A stretch of DNA of 37,373 nucleotides from Rhodobacterales bacterium CG2_30_65_12 (GTDB lineage Bacteria; Pseudomonadota; Alphaproteobacteria; Rhodobacterales; Rhodobacteraceae), in contig MNZL01000136.1 of assembly GCA_001873585.1 (NCBI GenBank), positions 1-37,373 on the forward strand. Reading direction: 5' to 3'. The position numbers and the translations under genes are program-made. Below, piece by piece: positions 16,218 through 25,110 of the stretch. Under the pieces are notes generated by a model, which worked only from the letters and a program-made list of their open reading frames with translations, had not been told where the DNA came from and searched no databases. Each line of letters begins with the position of its first letter. Position 1 is the first letter of the stretch.

Positions 16218-18188
16218 TCAGAGCGTGATGCGGAACCGCGCGAAGCCATCCGGCCCGTCGCCGGCGGGTTCGATCGCCACGCCCTTCACATCGGCGATGT
16301 AGTCCACCGCTTTCGGCCCGGTATCGAACAGCACCGTCGTGCCCGGCATCGGTGCGAAGGTCCAGTTGGCGTCGGCCGAGGGGTTGATCGTGCCCTGCTC
16401 GACGATGTAGCGCACGATCACGTCGCGGTTTGTGTCGGGCCCTTCAAAGATGATCGTATCGCCTGTGCCCGGGAAGTGGCCGCCACCGCCGGCGCGGTAG
16501 TTGTTGGTGGCCACAACGAACTCCATTTCGTCGGTCACCGGCGCGCCGTTGAAGGCGAGGTTCACGATCCGGTTGGCGCCTTCGTTGATCACGTTACCGT
16601 CGCGGTCAAACATCATCGGCTGCGAAAGGTCGATCTGGTAGGTCACGCCATCGACCACATCGAAATTGTAGGACGGAAAATCGGGGTTCAGCAGCACCTG
16701 CCCGGTTTCGCCCGGAGTGATCTGGTTGAACATCCCCGCCGAGCGCTCAAGCCAGCCCTTGAGCTGGGCCCCGGTGATCTTCACCGCGCGCACGGTGTTG
16801 GGGTAGAGGTAGAGATCGGCCACGTTCTTGATCGCCACGTCGCCCGCCGGCACGTCGGTGTAGTATTCCGGGCCACCCCGGCCGCCGGCCTTGAAGGGCG
16901 CCGCCGCCGACAGGATCGGCAGGGCTTCGTAGGCGGTGCCCCGCATCATCTGGGTGATATACCAAAGCTGCGCCTGGCTCACGATTTGCACGCTCGGATC
17001 ATCCGCGACCAGCGCGAAGTAGCTTTGCAGTGGCGCCGAGGTCTTGCCCACCGCCCGGCGTATGTAGGCGAGCGTTTCCGCATGCTCTTGTGCCACCGAA
17101 GCCTCGACCTCCGGCACACTTTCGACCGTTGCCAAGACCGACCGGTCTTCGCCCCGCAGATAGATCGGGCGCACTTCGCTGGCGTGGTTCACCACCCGCA
17201 CCTCGCCGCCCTCGAATGAGAGCATCAGGTCGATCACGCCCAGGTGCGAGCCCCAGAAGCCGCCCATCACCGCAGGCTTGCCGTGGATCGTGCCTCTGGT
17301 GGCATCGAGCCCATCCCAGCCTGCGTAATCGGCGCCGGGGAACACGAGGTGGGAGTGGCCCGTCATCAGCGCGTCGATCCCGTCGACCTCGGCCAGCGGC
17401 ACGGAGGCGTTTTCCATACCCTCTTGGTATTGCGCGCTACCGATGCCGGAATGGCTGAGCGCGATGACGATCTGCGCACCTGCTTCCTTCATCTGCGGCA
17501 CCCAGGCCTTCGCCGCTTCAACAATGTCGCGGGTAGTCACGTTGGCTTCGAGGTGGCGGCGATCCCAGGTCATGATCTGCGGCGGAACGAAGCCGATCAG
17601 GCCCACCTTCACCACATGCTCCTGCCCGGTGCCGTCGATCACCGTCTTCTCAAGGATCACGTAAGGCTTCACCAGCGTCTTGTCGGCGGTGGGGCTGGCG
17701 CCGGCTTCCGTGGCGACGTTGGCGCTCACCACCGGGAATGCGGCCCCGGCGAGCGACTTCACAAGGAAATCAAGCCCATAGTTGAACTCGTGATTGCCGA
17801 GCGTTGACGCTTCAAACCCTACGGTGTTCATCGCGGCGATCACCGGGTGCATATCACCCTCTTTCATCCCGCGCTCGTAAGCGATGTAATCGCCCATCGG
17901 GTTACCTTGCAGGAAATCGCCGTTGTCGACGAGCATGGCGTTGGTCGCCTCGGCGCGGATGGTGTTGATATGCGCCATGGTGCGGGCGAGCCCGACGGTG
18001 TCGATCGGTTTGTCGCTGTAGTAATCGTAAGGCATTACATGCACATGCAGATCGGTGGTTTCCATGATCCGCAGGTGCGCTTCGTTGCCGGCGGCACGCG
18101 CCGAGAATGGATGCAGCGCGATGAAAGACGCGCCGGCGACGCCGCCAAGAAAGCTGCGGCGGGTGGGCGAAAGGATGGACGATGACAT
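16218..18188 (-). CDS. cpdB: Periplasmic 2',3'-cyclic-nucleotide phosphodiesterase / 3'-nucleotidase (CpdB-like)
   Basis: A 656-residue exported metallophosphoesterase. A twin-arginine signal is clear at the start (TRRSFLGGVAGASFI, then SARAAG). The catalytic domain shows METTDLHVHVMPYDYY, VDNGDFLQGNPMGDY, TLGNHEFNYG and MTGHSHL, the two-metal motifs. The C-terminal 5-nucleotidase domain includes NNYRAGGGGHFPG. Length and motifs fit CpdB rather than the related thiosulfohydrolase SoxB. The ATG at 18188 is preceded by GGAGG; an upstream ORF extension lacks support. It follows dsrN by 87 bases on the same strand and may be the tail of the dsr transcript. A link to sulfur oxidation is not known. 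Confidence 0.82.
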   Translation of the reverse strand: MSSSILSPTRRSFLGGVAGASFIALHPFSARAAGNEAHLRIMETTDLHVHVMPYDYYSDKPIDTVGLARTMAHINTIRAEATNAMLVDNGDFLQGNPMGDYIAYERGMKEGDMHPVIAAMNTVGFEASTLGNHEFNYGLDFLVKSLAGAAFPVVSANVATEAGASPTADKTLVKPYVILEKTVIDGTGQEHVVKVGLIGFVPPQIMTWDRRHLEANVTTRDIVEAAKAWVPQMKEAGAQIVIALSHSGIGSAQYQEGMENASVPLAEVDGIDALMTGHSHLVFPGADYAGWDGLDATRGTIHGKPAVMGGFWGSHLGVIDLMLSFEGGEVRVVNHASEVRPIYLRGEDRSVLATVESVPEVEASVAQEHAETLAYIRRAVGKTSAPLQSYFALVADDPSVQIVSQAQLWYITQMMRGTAYEALPILSAAAPFKAGGRGGPEYYTDVPAGDVAIKNVADLYLYPNTVRAVKITGAQLKGWLERSAGMFNQITPGETGQVLLNPDFPSYNFDVVDGVTYQIDLSQPMMFDRDGNVINEGANRIVNLAFNGAPVTDEMEFVVATNNYRAGGGGHFPGTGDTIIFEGPDTNRDVIVRYIVEQGTINPSADANWTFAPMPGTTVLFDTGPKAVDYIADVKGVAIEPAGDGPDGFARFRITL

Positions 18189-18275
18189 GAGAGCCTCCAC
18201 GAAGTCAGACGGCTCAATGCTACGCCCAAGTTGTGTCGCTGGCGCGACAATTTTTACCAATCGGCCAGACTCTGC

Positions 18276-19649
18276 CTAAGCGGTCGTGCCCCTGTTGGCC
18301 CGCACGAAATCCACGAACCGGGACACCCAGTTATCGGCGCGGGTGGCGCGCAGGTGGCAAAAACCGGCAAGCGTTTTGTGCACCACGATGCCGTCACTGT
18401 TGCCATCCACGCCATGACCGCGCGTCATGTCGCGCCCATAACGCGGTGTCCCGTCGAGCGCTTTCAGCCGGGCATAATGGAACTCGTGCGCGCGGATCGT
18501 GCCGCCTGCGCCCGGCCAGGGATGATCGGCGCGCTCGGTGAACCGGATAAGCCCCTTGCCCTCGGGGCGCGGGTGCATCACCGCCTCACCCGGCACCACA
18601 CCCACCATCAGCCCCGCCGCCGCCTCAGCGACGATGGCGCGCGAGAGATACATCAGCCCGCCGCATTCGGCGTAAGCCGGCAGGCCGGCCTCGATCTTTA
18701 CCCGGATGTCGGCGCGCAGCGGGGCGTTGGCCGAAAGCTCGGGCACAAACATCTCGGGAAAGCCGCCGCCAATGAAAAGCCCGTCGCATAGGGGCAGAGC
18801 CGGATCGGCCATCGCATCGAAGGGCACAAGCCGGGCACCCTGCGCCGCAAATTCTTCAAGATCGTCGGGATAGTAGAAGCCGAAAGCGCGATCTCGGGCA
18901 TAGGCGATGGTCACGTCTGGGGGGGGCACCGGCGCGGGCGCGGGCGGATCGGGCAGGTCGTCCGCCTGCCCTGCGAGGTCCAGCAGCAGGTCAAGATCGA
19001 CCGAGCCGCCGACGACCTCCCCCAGCCTTGAGATCAGCGCATCAAGCTCGCCGGTTTCGGCCGGGGTGGTCAGGCCAAGGTGGCGCTCGCCGATTTCCAG
19101 CGCGCTGTTGCGGTGCACCGCGCCAACCACCACGAGATCGGTATAGGTTTCCACCGCCTGGCGCAGCTTTTGCTCGTGGCGGGGGCCACCGACCTTGTTG
19201 AGGATCACGCCGACGATAGTCACCTCGGGGTCAAACGCCCGGTAACCTTGCAGGAGCGGCGCGATCCCGCGCGTCATCCCGTTCGTGTCGATCACCAGGA
19301 TCACCGGCAGGCCGAGGAGCTTGGCAATGGCGGCGTTGGAATCGGTGCCGTCCATCGCCACCCCGTCAAACAGCCCCTTGTTGGCCTCCACCAGCGCGAG
19401 GTCATGCCCAGCCGCGCGGGAGGTGAAGAAGCTGGCGATTTCGTCCGGGGCCTGGGTGTTGAAGTCGAGGTTGTAGCATGGGCCCCCGGTGGCCGCGCTC
19501 AGCCACATCGGGTCGATGTAATCGGGCCCCTTCTTGAAGGCGGCAAGCGAAAGCCCGCGCGCGGCAAGCGCGCGGGCGAGCCCGGTGGAAACAACCGTCT
19601 TGCCGGAAGATTTGTGCGCGGCGGCGATCAGAAACCGCGGCGCGCGCAT
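18276..19649 (-). CDS. dsrN: DsrN, glutamine-dependent siroheme amidase (CobB/CbiA-like)
   Basis: A 457-residue protein of the cobyrinate a,c-diamide synthase family. Residues 8-20 (IAAAHKSSGKTVV) form the ATP-binding loop, followed by FKKGPDYIDPMW and GVILNKVGGPRHE. The C-terminal glutaminase domain has the nucleophile in AYAECGGLMYL. In dsr clusters this protein amidates siroheme to the siro-amide form found in DsrAB. Its start shares one base with the stop of the TrpD2-like gene (TGATG), so the two are coupled. A role in vitamin B12 synthesis is the alternative, but the position at the end of dsrA-P makes DsrN much more likely. Confidence 0.88.
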   Translation of the reverse strand: MRAPRFLIAAAHKSSGKTVVSTGLARALAARGLSLAAFKKGPDYIDPMWLSAATGGPCYNLDFNTQAPDEIASFFTSRAAGHDLALVEANKGLFDGVAMDGTDSNAAIAKLLGLPVILVIDTNGMTRGIAPLLQGYRAFDPEVTIVGVILNKVGGPRHEQKLRQAVETYTDLVVVGAVHRNSALEIGERHLGLTTPAETGELDALISRLGEVVGGSVDLDLLLDLAGQADDLPDPPAPAPVPPPDVTIAYARDRAFGFYYPDDLEEFAAQGARLVPFDAMADPALPLCDGLFIGGGFPEMFVPELSANAPLRADIRVKIEAGLPAYAECGGLMYLSRAIVAEAAAGLMVGVVPGEAVMHPRPEGKGLIRFTERADHPWPGAGGTIRAHEFHYARLKALDGTPRYGRDMTRGHGVDGNSDGIVVHKTLAGFCHLRATRADNWVSRFVDFVRANRGTTA

Positions 19650-20686
19650 CAGGCGCTGACCGGCAGCTTCGAGGTATCGCGCGCCGCCCAGATTTTGCCG
19701 GCAAGCGCCTGGGCCTCGTCCATCGTCGCGGCCTTGTCGTGGGTCTTGAGCGCGATCGCCATGGTGCCGACGATTGCCTCTCGGGCATATTCATCTTCGT
19801 CCTGCCCGCGCCAAACCTTCATCAGCCGGGCCAGTTGCATCTCTTCGTCGGGCGGGGCATGGCCGTCGTCAAGCGTGGCAGGCCATTCCTCGATGTGAAG
19901 CTCGGTGGCGCCATGCGTTGTCCAGACCGGGGTGGGCTTGTTGGGCCGGCGCTCAATCTCGCCGCCGTCGCCCCGAAACACCGCCGCGTTCTCGATGCCG
20001 AGAAGCTGGGCCGCGCCGGAGTGAATATCCATGAAACCGCGATGGAAGATACCCTGCATGACCGTGTGTGCGTTGAACGGGTTGAGCATCCGGGTAAAGC
20101 TGTGCACTGGGCTGCGCAGGCCGAGCAGAGGCCGCAGGTTGATAAGCTCGCGCAAGCTCGGGCTCAGCACTTCGAGCGGCACATAGGCAAAGCCCTGCGC
20201 CTCGATCTCGTCGGCGGCCATTTGCAGGCTGTCACAAACCGGCAAGCCAAGGTGGGTGAGCACGTCGCGGGTGTAAACCCGGCCGGGCGTATGGCCCTCG
20301 GTGCCGTGCATGAACACCTTGTAGCCCGCCCCCACCAGCGCCATCACGCCGAGCAGATACCACGGCAGTTGCACCCGCTTGCCGGCGTAGGACGACCAAT
20401 CGAAATCCACCGCCGGGAGTCTCGTGGGCAAATTGAAGGTATCGCGCGCACCAATGGCGAAGCCAGCGATCTCTTCCGGGGCTTCTTCCTTGAGCCGCAG
20501 CAGCATCAGGAAAGCACCGATCTGCTCGGGCTCGGCCTCGCCGCGCAGGATCATTGCCATGCTTTCGCGGCTTTCCTCCAGCGTGAGGTGGCGCTGCTTG
20601 GTCTTGCCCCGCCCGAGGATCGCAACGAAGCGCGAAAACGGGTGCGGGTGGTTCGGGTCGAGCACCCGGGTTGGCTGGTCTTTCAT
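19649..20686 (-). CDS. TrpD2/YbiB-like protein (anthranilate phosphoribosyltransferase fold)
   Basis: A 345-residue protein related to the anthranilate phosphoribosyltransferase (glycosyltransferase family 3) fold. The N-terminal helical domain (LTLEESRESMAMILRGEA, then QIGAFLMLLRLKEE) is typical. The PRPP-binding GTGGD loop of true TrpD is not visible; the equivalent stretch reads MHGTEGHTPGRVYT, as expected for the TrpD2/YbiB branch, whose E. coli member binds nucleic acid. The ATG at 20686 was chosen because the upstream extension lies inside dsrP. It lies between dsrP and dsrN and overlaps dsrN by one base. That suggests a task connected with the Dsr system or siroheme, but none is established. 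Confidence 0.72.
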   Translation of the reverse strand: MKDQPTRVLDPNHPHPFSRFVAILGRGKTKQRHLTLEESRESMAMILRGEAEPEQIGAFLMLLRLKEEAPEEIAGFAIGARDTFNLPTRLPAVDFDWSSYAGKRVQLPWYLLGVMALVGAGYKVFMHGTEGHTPGRVYTRDVLTHLGLPVCDSLQMAADEIEAQGFAYVPLEVLSPSLRELINLRPLLGLRSPVHSFTRMLNPFNAHTVMQGIFHRGFMDIHSGAAQLLGIENAAVFRGDGGEIERRPNKPTPVWTTHGATELHIEEWPATLDDGHAPPDEEMQLARLMKVWRGQDEDEYAREAIVGTMAIALKTHDKAATMDEAQALAGKIWAARDTSKLPVSA

Positions 20687-20705
20687 GGCTGGAGCCCCCG
20701 CATTG

Positions 20706-21905
20706 TCAGCCTTTGGCGGCCAGATTGCCGTCAGACAGGTTTGTCGGCAGCACCCGGAGCACCTTGGCCCCGACGCCCGCCGCGAACAGCGCCAGCGCCA
20801 CGCCGCCAAGCCCCAACATAAGCTCCCAGATCGACGGCGTGTAGGGGCTCACCACACCTTCGTGGAAGCCCTCGATCACCTCGTAGCCGGGAAAGATTTC
20901 GAGCGGATAGGCCTGGCCACCAATCACGATCACGTAGACCTGGGCAAAGCCGCCGATCACCACGAGGATCGAAGCAAGAATGGTGGAGGAGCGCGACGGG
21001 TTGAGAAACACCAGCGCGATCGGGATCAGCCCGCCGAGCATCACCTGCACACCCCAGAACAGCATCGTGTAAATGCCGCCATCCATCAGGATGAAGCGCT
21101 CATACCCGCCGTGCTCGGTGGCGTAGAGGTTGGTGAGGTGGAAGACGAGCGCAAAATAGAGCACCGCCGAGGCAAAGACACCGAGCAGCCGACCAAGGCG
21201 CTTGAGTAGCTCTTCCCCGAAGATCCGATCATTGAGCTTCAACAGGGTGAGGGTAACAAGGATGAAGATCGCCAGCCCGAACGAGAAGCTCATGATGATG
21301 AACATCGGCGCCATGATCGCGGCGTCATAGCCGGGGCGGGCAACGAGCCAGCCGAAGATCGAGCCGGTGCCGGTGGTGAGCGCGAGACGCCAAAGAAAGG
21401 CGACGAAGCCGGCGAAGCGCACCCACTTGTAATCAAGAGCCCGCATCATCTGGGTCACGAGATACACCGCCACCACGGCGACGAAGCCATTATAGAGCAG
21501 CACGTTCCAGGCGAAGACAGAGCTGAAATTGTAGGTGGTCATCGCCACGATCAGCCGGTCAGCCCGGCCAAGATCGAGCACCACGATGGCAAGGCCGCCC
21601 ACCAGCAGGGTGATCGCCAGAAGCGACGAAAACCGGCCCATCGGCTTGTAGGCTTTCTCGCCAAAGACCGAGCCGATCGAGGCCACGTTGAGCGCGCCAG
21701 AGGCGGCGACGATCAGGAAGATCGCAAACACATGCGGCAGGCCCCAGACAATCTGGTTGGTCATCCCGGTCACGGCGTGGCCGTGATGCTCCATGTAGAA
21801 CCAGGCCCCGCCAGCGGCGGCGAGAAACGCCAACAGCAGCGCGGCGATTTGCCAGACGCCGGGCGTTGCCTTGAGTTCACGATAGATCGTCTGTTCCATT
21901 GCCAT
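20706..21905 (-). CDS. dsrP: DsrP, NrfD-like membrane subunit of DsrMKJOP
   Basis: A 399-residue integral membrane protein of the NrfD/PsrC family. About ten hydrophobic helices are visible, starting with QIAALLLAFLAAAGGAWFY near residue 19 and ending with LMLGLGGVALALFAAGVGA. It exchanges electrons between the quinone pool and DsrO in the DsrMKJOP complex. Two in-frame ATG codons (21905 and 21899) are possible starts; the first follows GGGGAA. It begins 12 bases after dsrO. Function follows from the family and the complete dsr gene order. Confidence 0.92.
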   Translation of the reverse strand: MAMEQTIYRELKATPGVWQIAALLLAFLAAAGGAWFYMEHHGHAVTGMTNQIVWGLPHVFAIFLIVAASGALNVASIGSVFGEKAYKPMGRFSSLLAITLLVGGLAIVVLDLGRADRLIVAMTTYNFSSVFAWNVLLYNGFVAVVAVYLVTQMMRALDYKWVRFAGFVAFLWRLALTTGTGSIFGWLVARPGYDAAIMAPMFIIMSFSFGLAIFILVTLTLLKLNDRIFGEELLKRLGRLLGVFASAVLYFALVFHLTNLYATEHGGYERFILMDGGIYTMLFWGVQVMLGGLIPIALVFLNPSRSSTILASILVVIGGFAQVYVIVIGGQAYPLEIFPGYEVIEGFHEGVVSPYTPSIWELMLGLGGVALALFAAGVGAKVLRVLPTNLSDGNLAAKG

Positions 21906-21917
21906 GGTGGTTCCCCG

Positions 21918-22670
21918 TCAGAGGTTCGTGTAGCGCACGCCCGGATCAAGCTCCAGGTCGGCACGCAGGGCGACCGAATCGTAGTCATTGAGCGCCTTCG
22001 AGATCGCGCTGTCGGGATCCTTGAGATCGCCGAACAGAATCGCCGAATGGCCGGCCTTTTCGCAGGCTTCAACGCAGGCTGGAATGCGGCCCGAATCAAT
22101 ACGCGGTGCGCAGAGGTTGCAGCTTTCTACCGTGCCCTTGCCGCGCGGGGCTTGAACATTCTGATCCGTGATCTCGGCATGCACAAAGCTGCGCGCCTTG
22201 AAGGGGCACGCCATCATGCAGTAGCGGCAGCCGATGCAGATGTGCTTGTCGACCAGCACGATCCCGTCTTCGCGCTTCATCGAGGCGCCGGTGGGGCAGA
22301 CATCAACGCAGGGCGGGGCTTCGCAATGTTGGCACATCACCGGGGCCGAAACCTCGCGCCCGGTGGACGTGTCGCGCAACGTGACCTTGCGAATCCATTC
22401 CGGCGCCTGCTCCGGGTCGATCTGTTCCAACTCGGTCTGCGACCCCCAGCCGTTTTCAACCTTGCAGGCGGTCACGCAATCGTTGCAGTCGGCGGCGCAT
22501 TTGGAAGCGTCGATCAGGAGGCCCCAGCGCTTGCCAGCGTCGGCGCGCGATGACGCCTCGGCGGTGCCGCCGAAGGCCATCAGGGTGACGCCCGGCGCGA
22601 GCGTGAGGGTTGAGGCCGCCGCGCCGGATTTCAGGATATCGCGGCGGGTCATTTCGGCGCGGTTGGTCAT
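21918..22670 (-). CDS. dsrO: DsrO, periplasmic iron-sulfur subunit of DsrMKJOP
   Basis: A 250-residue exported ferredoxin-like protein. A twin-arginine signal is present (MTRRDILKSGAAASTL, cleavage probably after TAEA). Cysteine groups for several 4Fe-4S clusters follow: CAADCNDCVTAC, CQHCEAPPCVDVCP, CIGCRYCMMACP, and CNLC with IPACVEAC. It links DsrP to the cytochrome DsrJ on the outer face of the membrane. The ATG at 22670 overlaps the dsrJ stop by 4 bases (ATGA), which rules out the longer open frame. Confidence 0.93.
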   Translation of the reverse strand: MTNRAEMTRRDILKSGAAASTLTLAPGVTLMAFGGTAEASSRADAGKRWGLLIDASKCAADCNDCVTACKVENGWGSQTELEQIDPEQAPEWIRKVTLRDTSTGREVSAPVMCQHCEAPPCVDVCPTGASMKREDGIVLVDKHICIGCRYCMMACPFKARSFVHAEITDQNVQAPRGKGTVESCNLCAPRIDSGRIPACVEACEKAGHSAILFGDLKDPDSAISKALNDYDSVALRADLELDPGVRYTNL

Positions 22671-23134
22671 TTGTTCATCTCCTGCGCGACCCGAGAGAGA
22701 TAGGCGTCGATCGAGTTCGCCTCGTCCGGTTTGGCCATCGTGCGCAGCGCAAGCCCGCTTTCGTTCGGCGGCGTCGAACGGTGGCAGGTGAAGCAATCAA
22801 TCGTCACCGCCGCATAGTCGTGGCAGGCGCGGCAAAAATGGCGCTCGTCGTCGAAGCTGACGAAGCTTCCGGCCTCGTCCTTCACGGCGTGGCAGGTGAA
22901 ACATTCACCAATCGAAGCCTGGATCGCCAGATCATCGGGCGCAAGATCGCGCACCCCTTCACGCATGGTCAGGTCACGGTCATGCCTGAGCATGTCCATG
23001 TGATGAACGCGCCAATAGTCGTTGCCTTCGGGGTGGGGGTCACCGACTGCGGCGGGCACGACGGGACCAGTCCCGTCGGCCGCCGCACCCCCGGCGAAAC
23101 CAATTACGGCAAGGAAAGCGAAAACGAGCCGCAT
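22667..23134 (-). CDS. dsrJ: DsrJ, triheme cytochrome c of DsrMKJOP
   Basis: A 155-residue periplasmic cytochrome. Residues 1-19 form a signal peptide or N-terminal anchor. Three heme c motifs are visible: CFTCH at 78-82, CRACH at 101-105 and CFTCH at 114-118. The conserved block HHMDMLRHDRDLT lies at 44-56. There is no cysteine outside the three motifs, which matters because the Allochromatium vinosum protein was reported to use an extra cysteine as a heme ligand. It starts 2 bases after the dsrL stop and overlaps dsrO, so it is tightly coupled. The ATG at 23134 gives a proper signal peptide, unlike the longer frame. Confidence 0.92.
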   Translation of the reverse strand: MRLVFAFLAVIGFAGGAAADGTGPVVPAAVGDPHPEGNDYWRVHHMDMLRHDRDLTMREGVRDLAPDDLAIQASIGECFTCHAVKDEAGSFVSFDDERHFCRACHDYAAVTIDCFTCHRSTPPNESGLALRTMAKPDEANSIDAYLSRVAQEMNK

Positions 23135-23136
23135 GG

Positions 23137-25089
23137 TCACTCCCCGAGACCCATCTTGATGTAGCCGGTCGGGCAAACGTCGGCGCAGATGTGGCAGCCG
23201 ATGCACCTGGTGTAATCGGTATCAACGTAGCGGCCCACCGCGCGTTCGGCTTTCGGCACACGGAACACCGCATCCTGCGGGCAGAAGATCACGCAGTTGT
23301 CGCACTCGAAGCAAAGGCCGCAGGACATGCAGCGCTCGCCCTCTTTCTGGGCCTGCTGCTCGCTGAAGCCAATGATCCGCTCCTCGAAGTTGCCGAGCAC
23401 CGCATCGCCAACAATGTCGAGCGCACCCCGCTCTTCTCGTGGCTCGAAATTGAAGTGCCCCTTGAACAGCTCGGTATGCGGAATGATCTGGCTGTTCGAG
23501 CGATCTTCGAAGTTGTGGATTGCCCACTTGGCCGAGGAGGTTCCCGCGATCTGTTCGTGCGGGTAGTCTGCCGGATCTCTGCCGCGCTGGTGCAGCTCTT
23601 CCATCAGGTTCCAGTGGTGCACGTCGACCTTGGGGCGCTTGTGCACTTCGCCGTCGTCGAGGAAATCGGTGATCGTTTCCGCTGCGATGCGGCCATGGCC
23701 GATGGCGGTGGTCAGCAGGTGAGGGCGGATGATATCGCCGCCGACAAAGTGCTTTTCACGGTCTTTGACCTGGTAGGTCGGGGTAGCGTCGATAAAGCCA
23801 CGGCCGTTGTCGAGATCGTCAAGCCCGTTACCGAGATCGCCCATCTGGCCGATGGCGGCGATGATGATATCGGCTTCGAGGGTGAACTCGGTGCCTTCGA
23901 TCGGCTCCGGTGCGTTGCCCTTCATCGTGCATTCACACATTTTCAGGCCAGTAGCGATGCCTTTTTCATTACGGATCACCTCAAGCGGCATCACCCCACC
24001 CTTGATGTCGATGCCTTCGCGCTTGGCATCTTCGCGTTCGTGCTCCGCGGCAGTCATCTGCTCAACGGGGAACAGCGAGGTGAGCGTGGCTGCAACCCCG
24101 GCGCGGGTGAGCAGACCGGCAGAATCATGCGCGGTCCAGTCGATCACTGTGCCGTCCGGGTGCTCTGACGGTTTGACCTCGGTGATGTTGCCGAGGCGAC
24201 GCGCAACCGAGGCGACGTCGATCGAGGTGTCGCCGCCACCGACGACGACCACCTTCTTGGCAGTGCCGAGCACCCAGCCCTTGTTGAACGCATCGAGGAA
24301 CTCGATGCCATTGATGCAGTTTTCGGTGCCGTCCCAGCCCGGGATTGGCAGCGGACGGCCCTGTTGCGCACCGAGCGCCCAGAACACCGCATCGAACGCC
24401 TTGTCGAGTTCGTTCATCGAAACGTCGGTGCCAACGCGGGTGTTGGTGTGCACATCGACGCCCATCTCGATGATCCGGCCGATTTCCTTGTCGAGCATGT
24501 CGCGCGGGGTCCGATAGCCCGGGATGCCGTAGCGCATCATCCCGCCCAGCTCTTCGTTGGCTTCAAACAGGGTCACGGCGTGACCGTCGAGGCGCAGGAA
24601 GTAGGCTGCCGAAAGGCCGGCGGGGCCGCCGCCGATCACGGCCACCTTGCGCCCGGTATCGGCGCCCGGCTCGCCCATCTTGATGCCATTGGCGTTGGCC
24701 CAGTCGCCCACATACTGCTCGACGCCATTGATGCCAACGTAATCGTCAACCTCGTTACGGTTGCAGCCCGCTTCACAGGGTGCGGGGCAGACGCGGCCCA
24801 TCGTGGCCGGAAACGGGTTGGCCTCGACCATCGAGTGAAAGGCGTATTCCTGCCACGCCATGCCCTCAACCGGCGGCTTGTCCATACCGCGCGCGATCGC
24901 CAGCCAGCCACGGATGTTGTGGCCCGACGGGCACGAGCCCTGGCATGGCGGCGTCTTGTGAACATAAGTCGGGCACTTGTGGCTGTGGTCGGCCTGGAAG
25001 ATCTTTTCGTTCAGCTCCCATTCCGCCGCCATTTCACCCTCTTCAAAGCGCCGGAAAGTCGGCTTGGTGTTCGGGTCCATATCGTTCAT
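23137..25089 (-). CDS. dsrL: DsrL, NAD(P)H-linked iron-sulfur flavoprotein
   Basis: A 650-residue cytoplasmic oxidoreductase related to the small subunit of glutamate synthase. N-terminal cysteines (C39, C49, C53, C101, C105, C109) bind Fe-S clusters. GGGPAG at 153-158 is the FAD site and GGGDTS at 284-289 the NAD(P)H site. The C-terminal ferredoxin domain has CMSCGLCFECDNCVIFCP and CIGCHICADVCP for two 4Fe-4S clusters. DsrL is essential for sulfur oxidation through reverse Dsr in A. vinosum, where it takes electrons from DsrAB to NAD(P)+. Its presence is the strongest sign of oxidative direction. The ATG is 7 bases from GGGAGGA. Confidence 0.93.
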   Translation of the reverse strand: MNDMDPNTKPTFRRFEEGEMAAEWELNEKIFQADHSHKCPTYVHKTPPCQGSCPSGHNIRGWLAIARGMDKPPVEGMAWQEYAFHSMVEANPFPATMGRVCPAPCEAGCNRNEVDDYVGINGVEQYVGDWANANGIKMGEPGADTGRKVAVIGGGPAGLSAAYFLRLDGHAVTLFEANEELGGMMRYGIPGYRTPRDMLDKEIGRIIEMGVDVHTNTRVGTDVSMNELDKAFDAVFWALGAQQGRPLPIPGWDGTENCINGIEFLDAFNKGWVLGTAKKVVVVGGGDTSIDVASVARRLGNITEVKPSEHPDGTVIDWTAHDSAGLLTRAGVAATLTSLFPVEQMTAAEHEREDAKREGIDIKGGVMPLEVIRNEKGIATGLKMCECTMKGNAPEPIEGTEFTLEADIIIAAIGQMGDLGNGLDDLDNGRGFIDATPTYQVKDREKHFVGGDIIRPHLLTTAIGHGRIAAETITDFLDDGEVHKRPKVDVHHWNLMEELHQRGRDPADYPHEQIAGTSSAKWAIHNFEDRSNSQIIPHTELFKGHFNFEPREERGALDIVGDAVLGNFEERIIGFSEQQAQKEGERCMSCGLCFECDNCVIFCPQDAVFRVPKAERAVGRYVDTDYTRCIGCHICADVCPTGYIKMGLGE

Positions 25090-25110
25090 AAGCTGGTCCT
25101 CCCTTGCGCC

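Noticed and set aside
16218..18188. Could the exported phosphoesterase be SoxB?
   Set aside because: The metal-site motifs and the METTDLHVHVMPYDYY start fit the CpdB branch, there are no sox neighbours, and the length is that of CpdB.
18234..18249. TGTCGC-TGGC-GCGACA hairpin followed by ATTTTT
   Set aside because: It would terminate plus-strand transcription, but both flanking genes are on the minus strand; the stem has only six pairs and is probably chance or part of the cpdB leader.
18276..19649. Cobyrinate a,c-diamide synthase for vitamin B12
   Set aside because: No other cobalamin genes are nearby and the gene is at the end of the dsr operon, where dsrN is expected.
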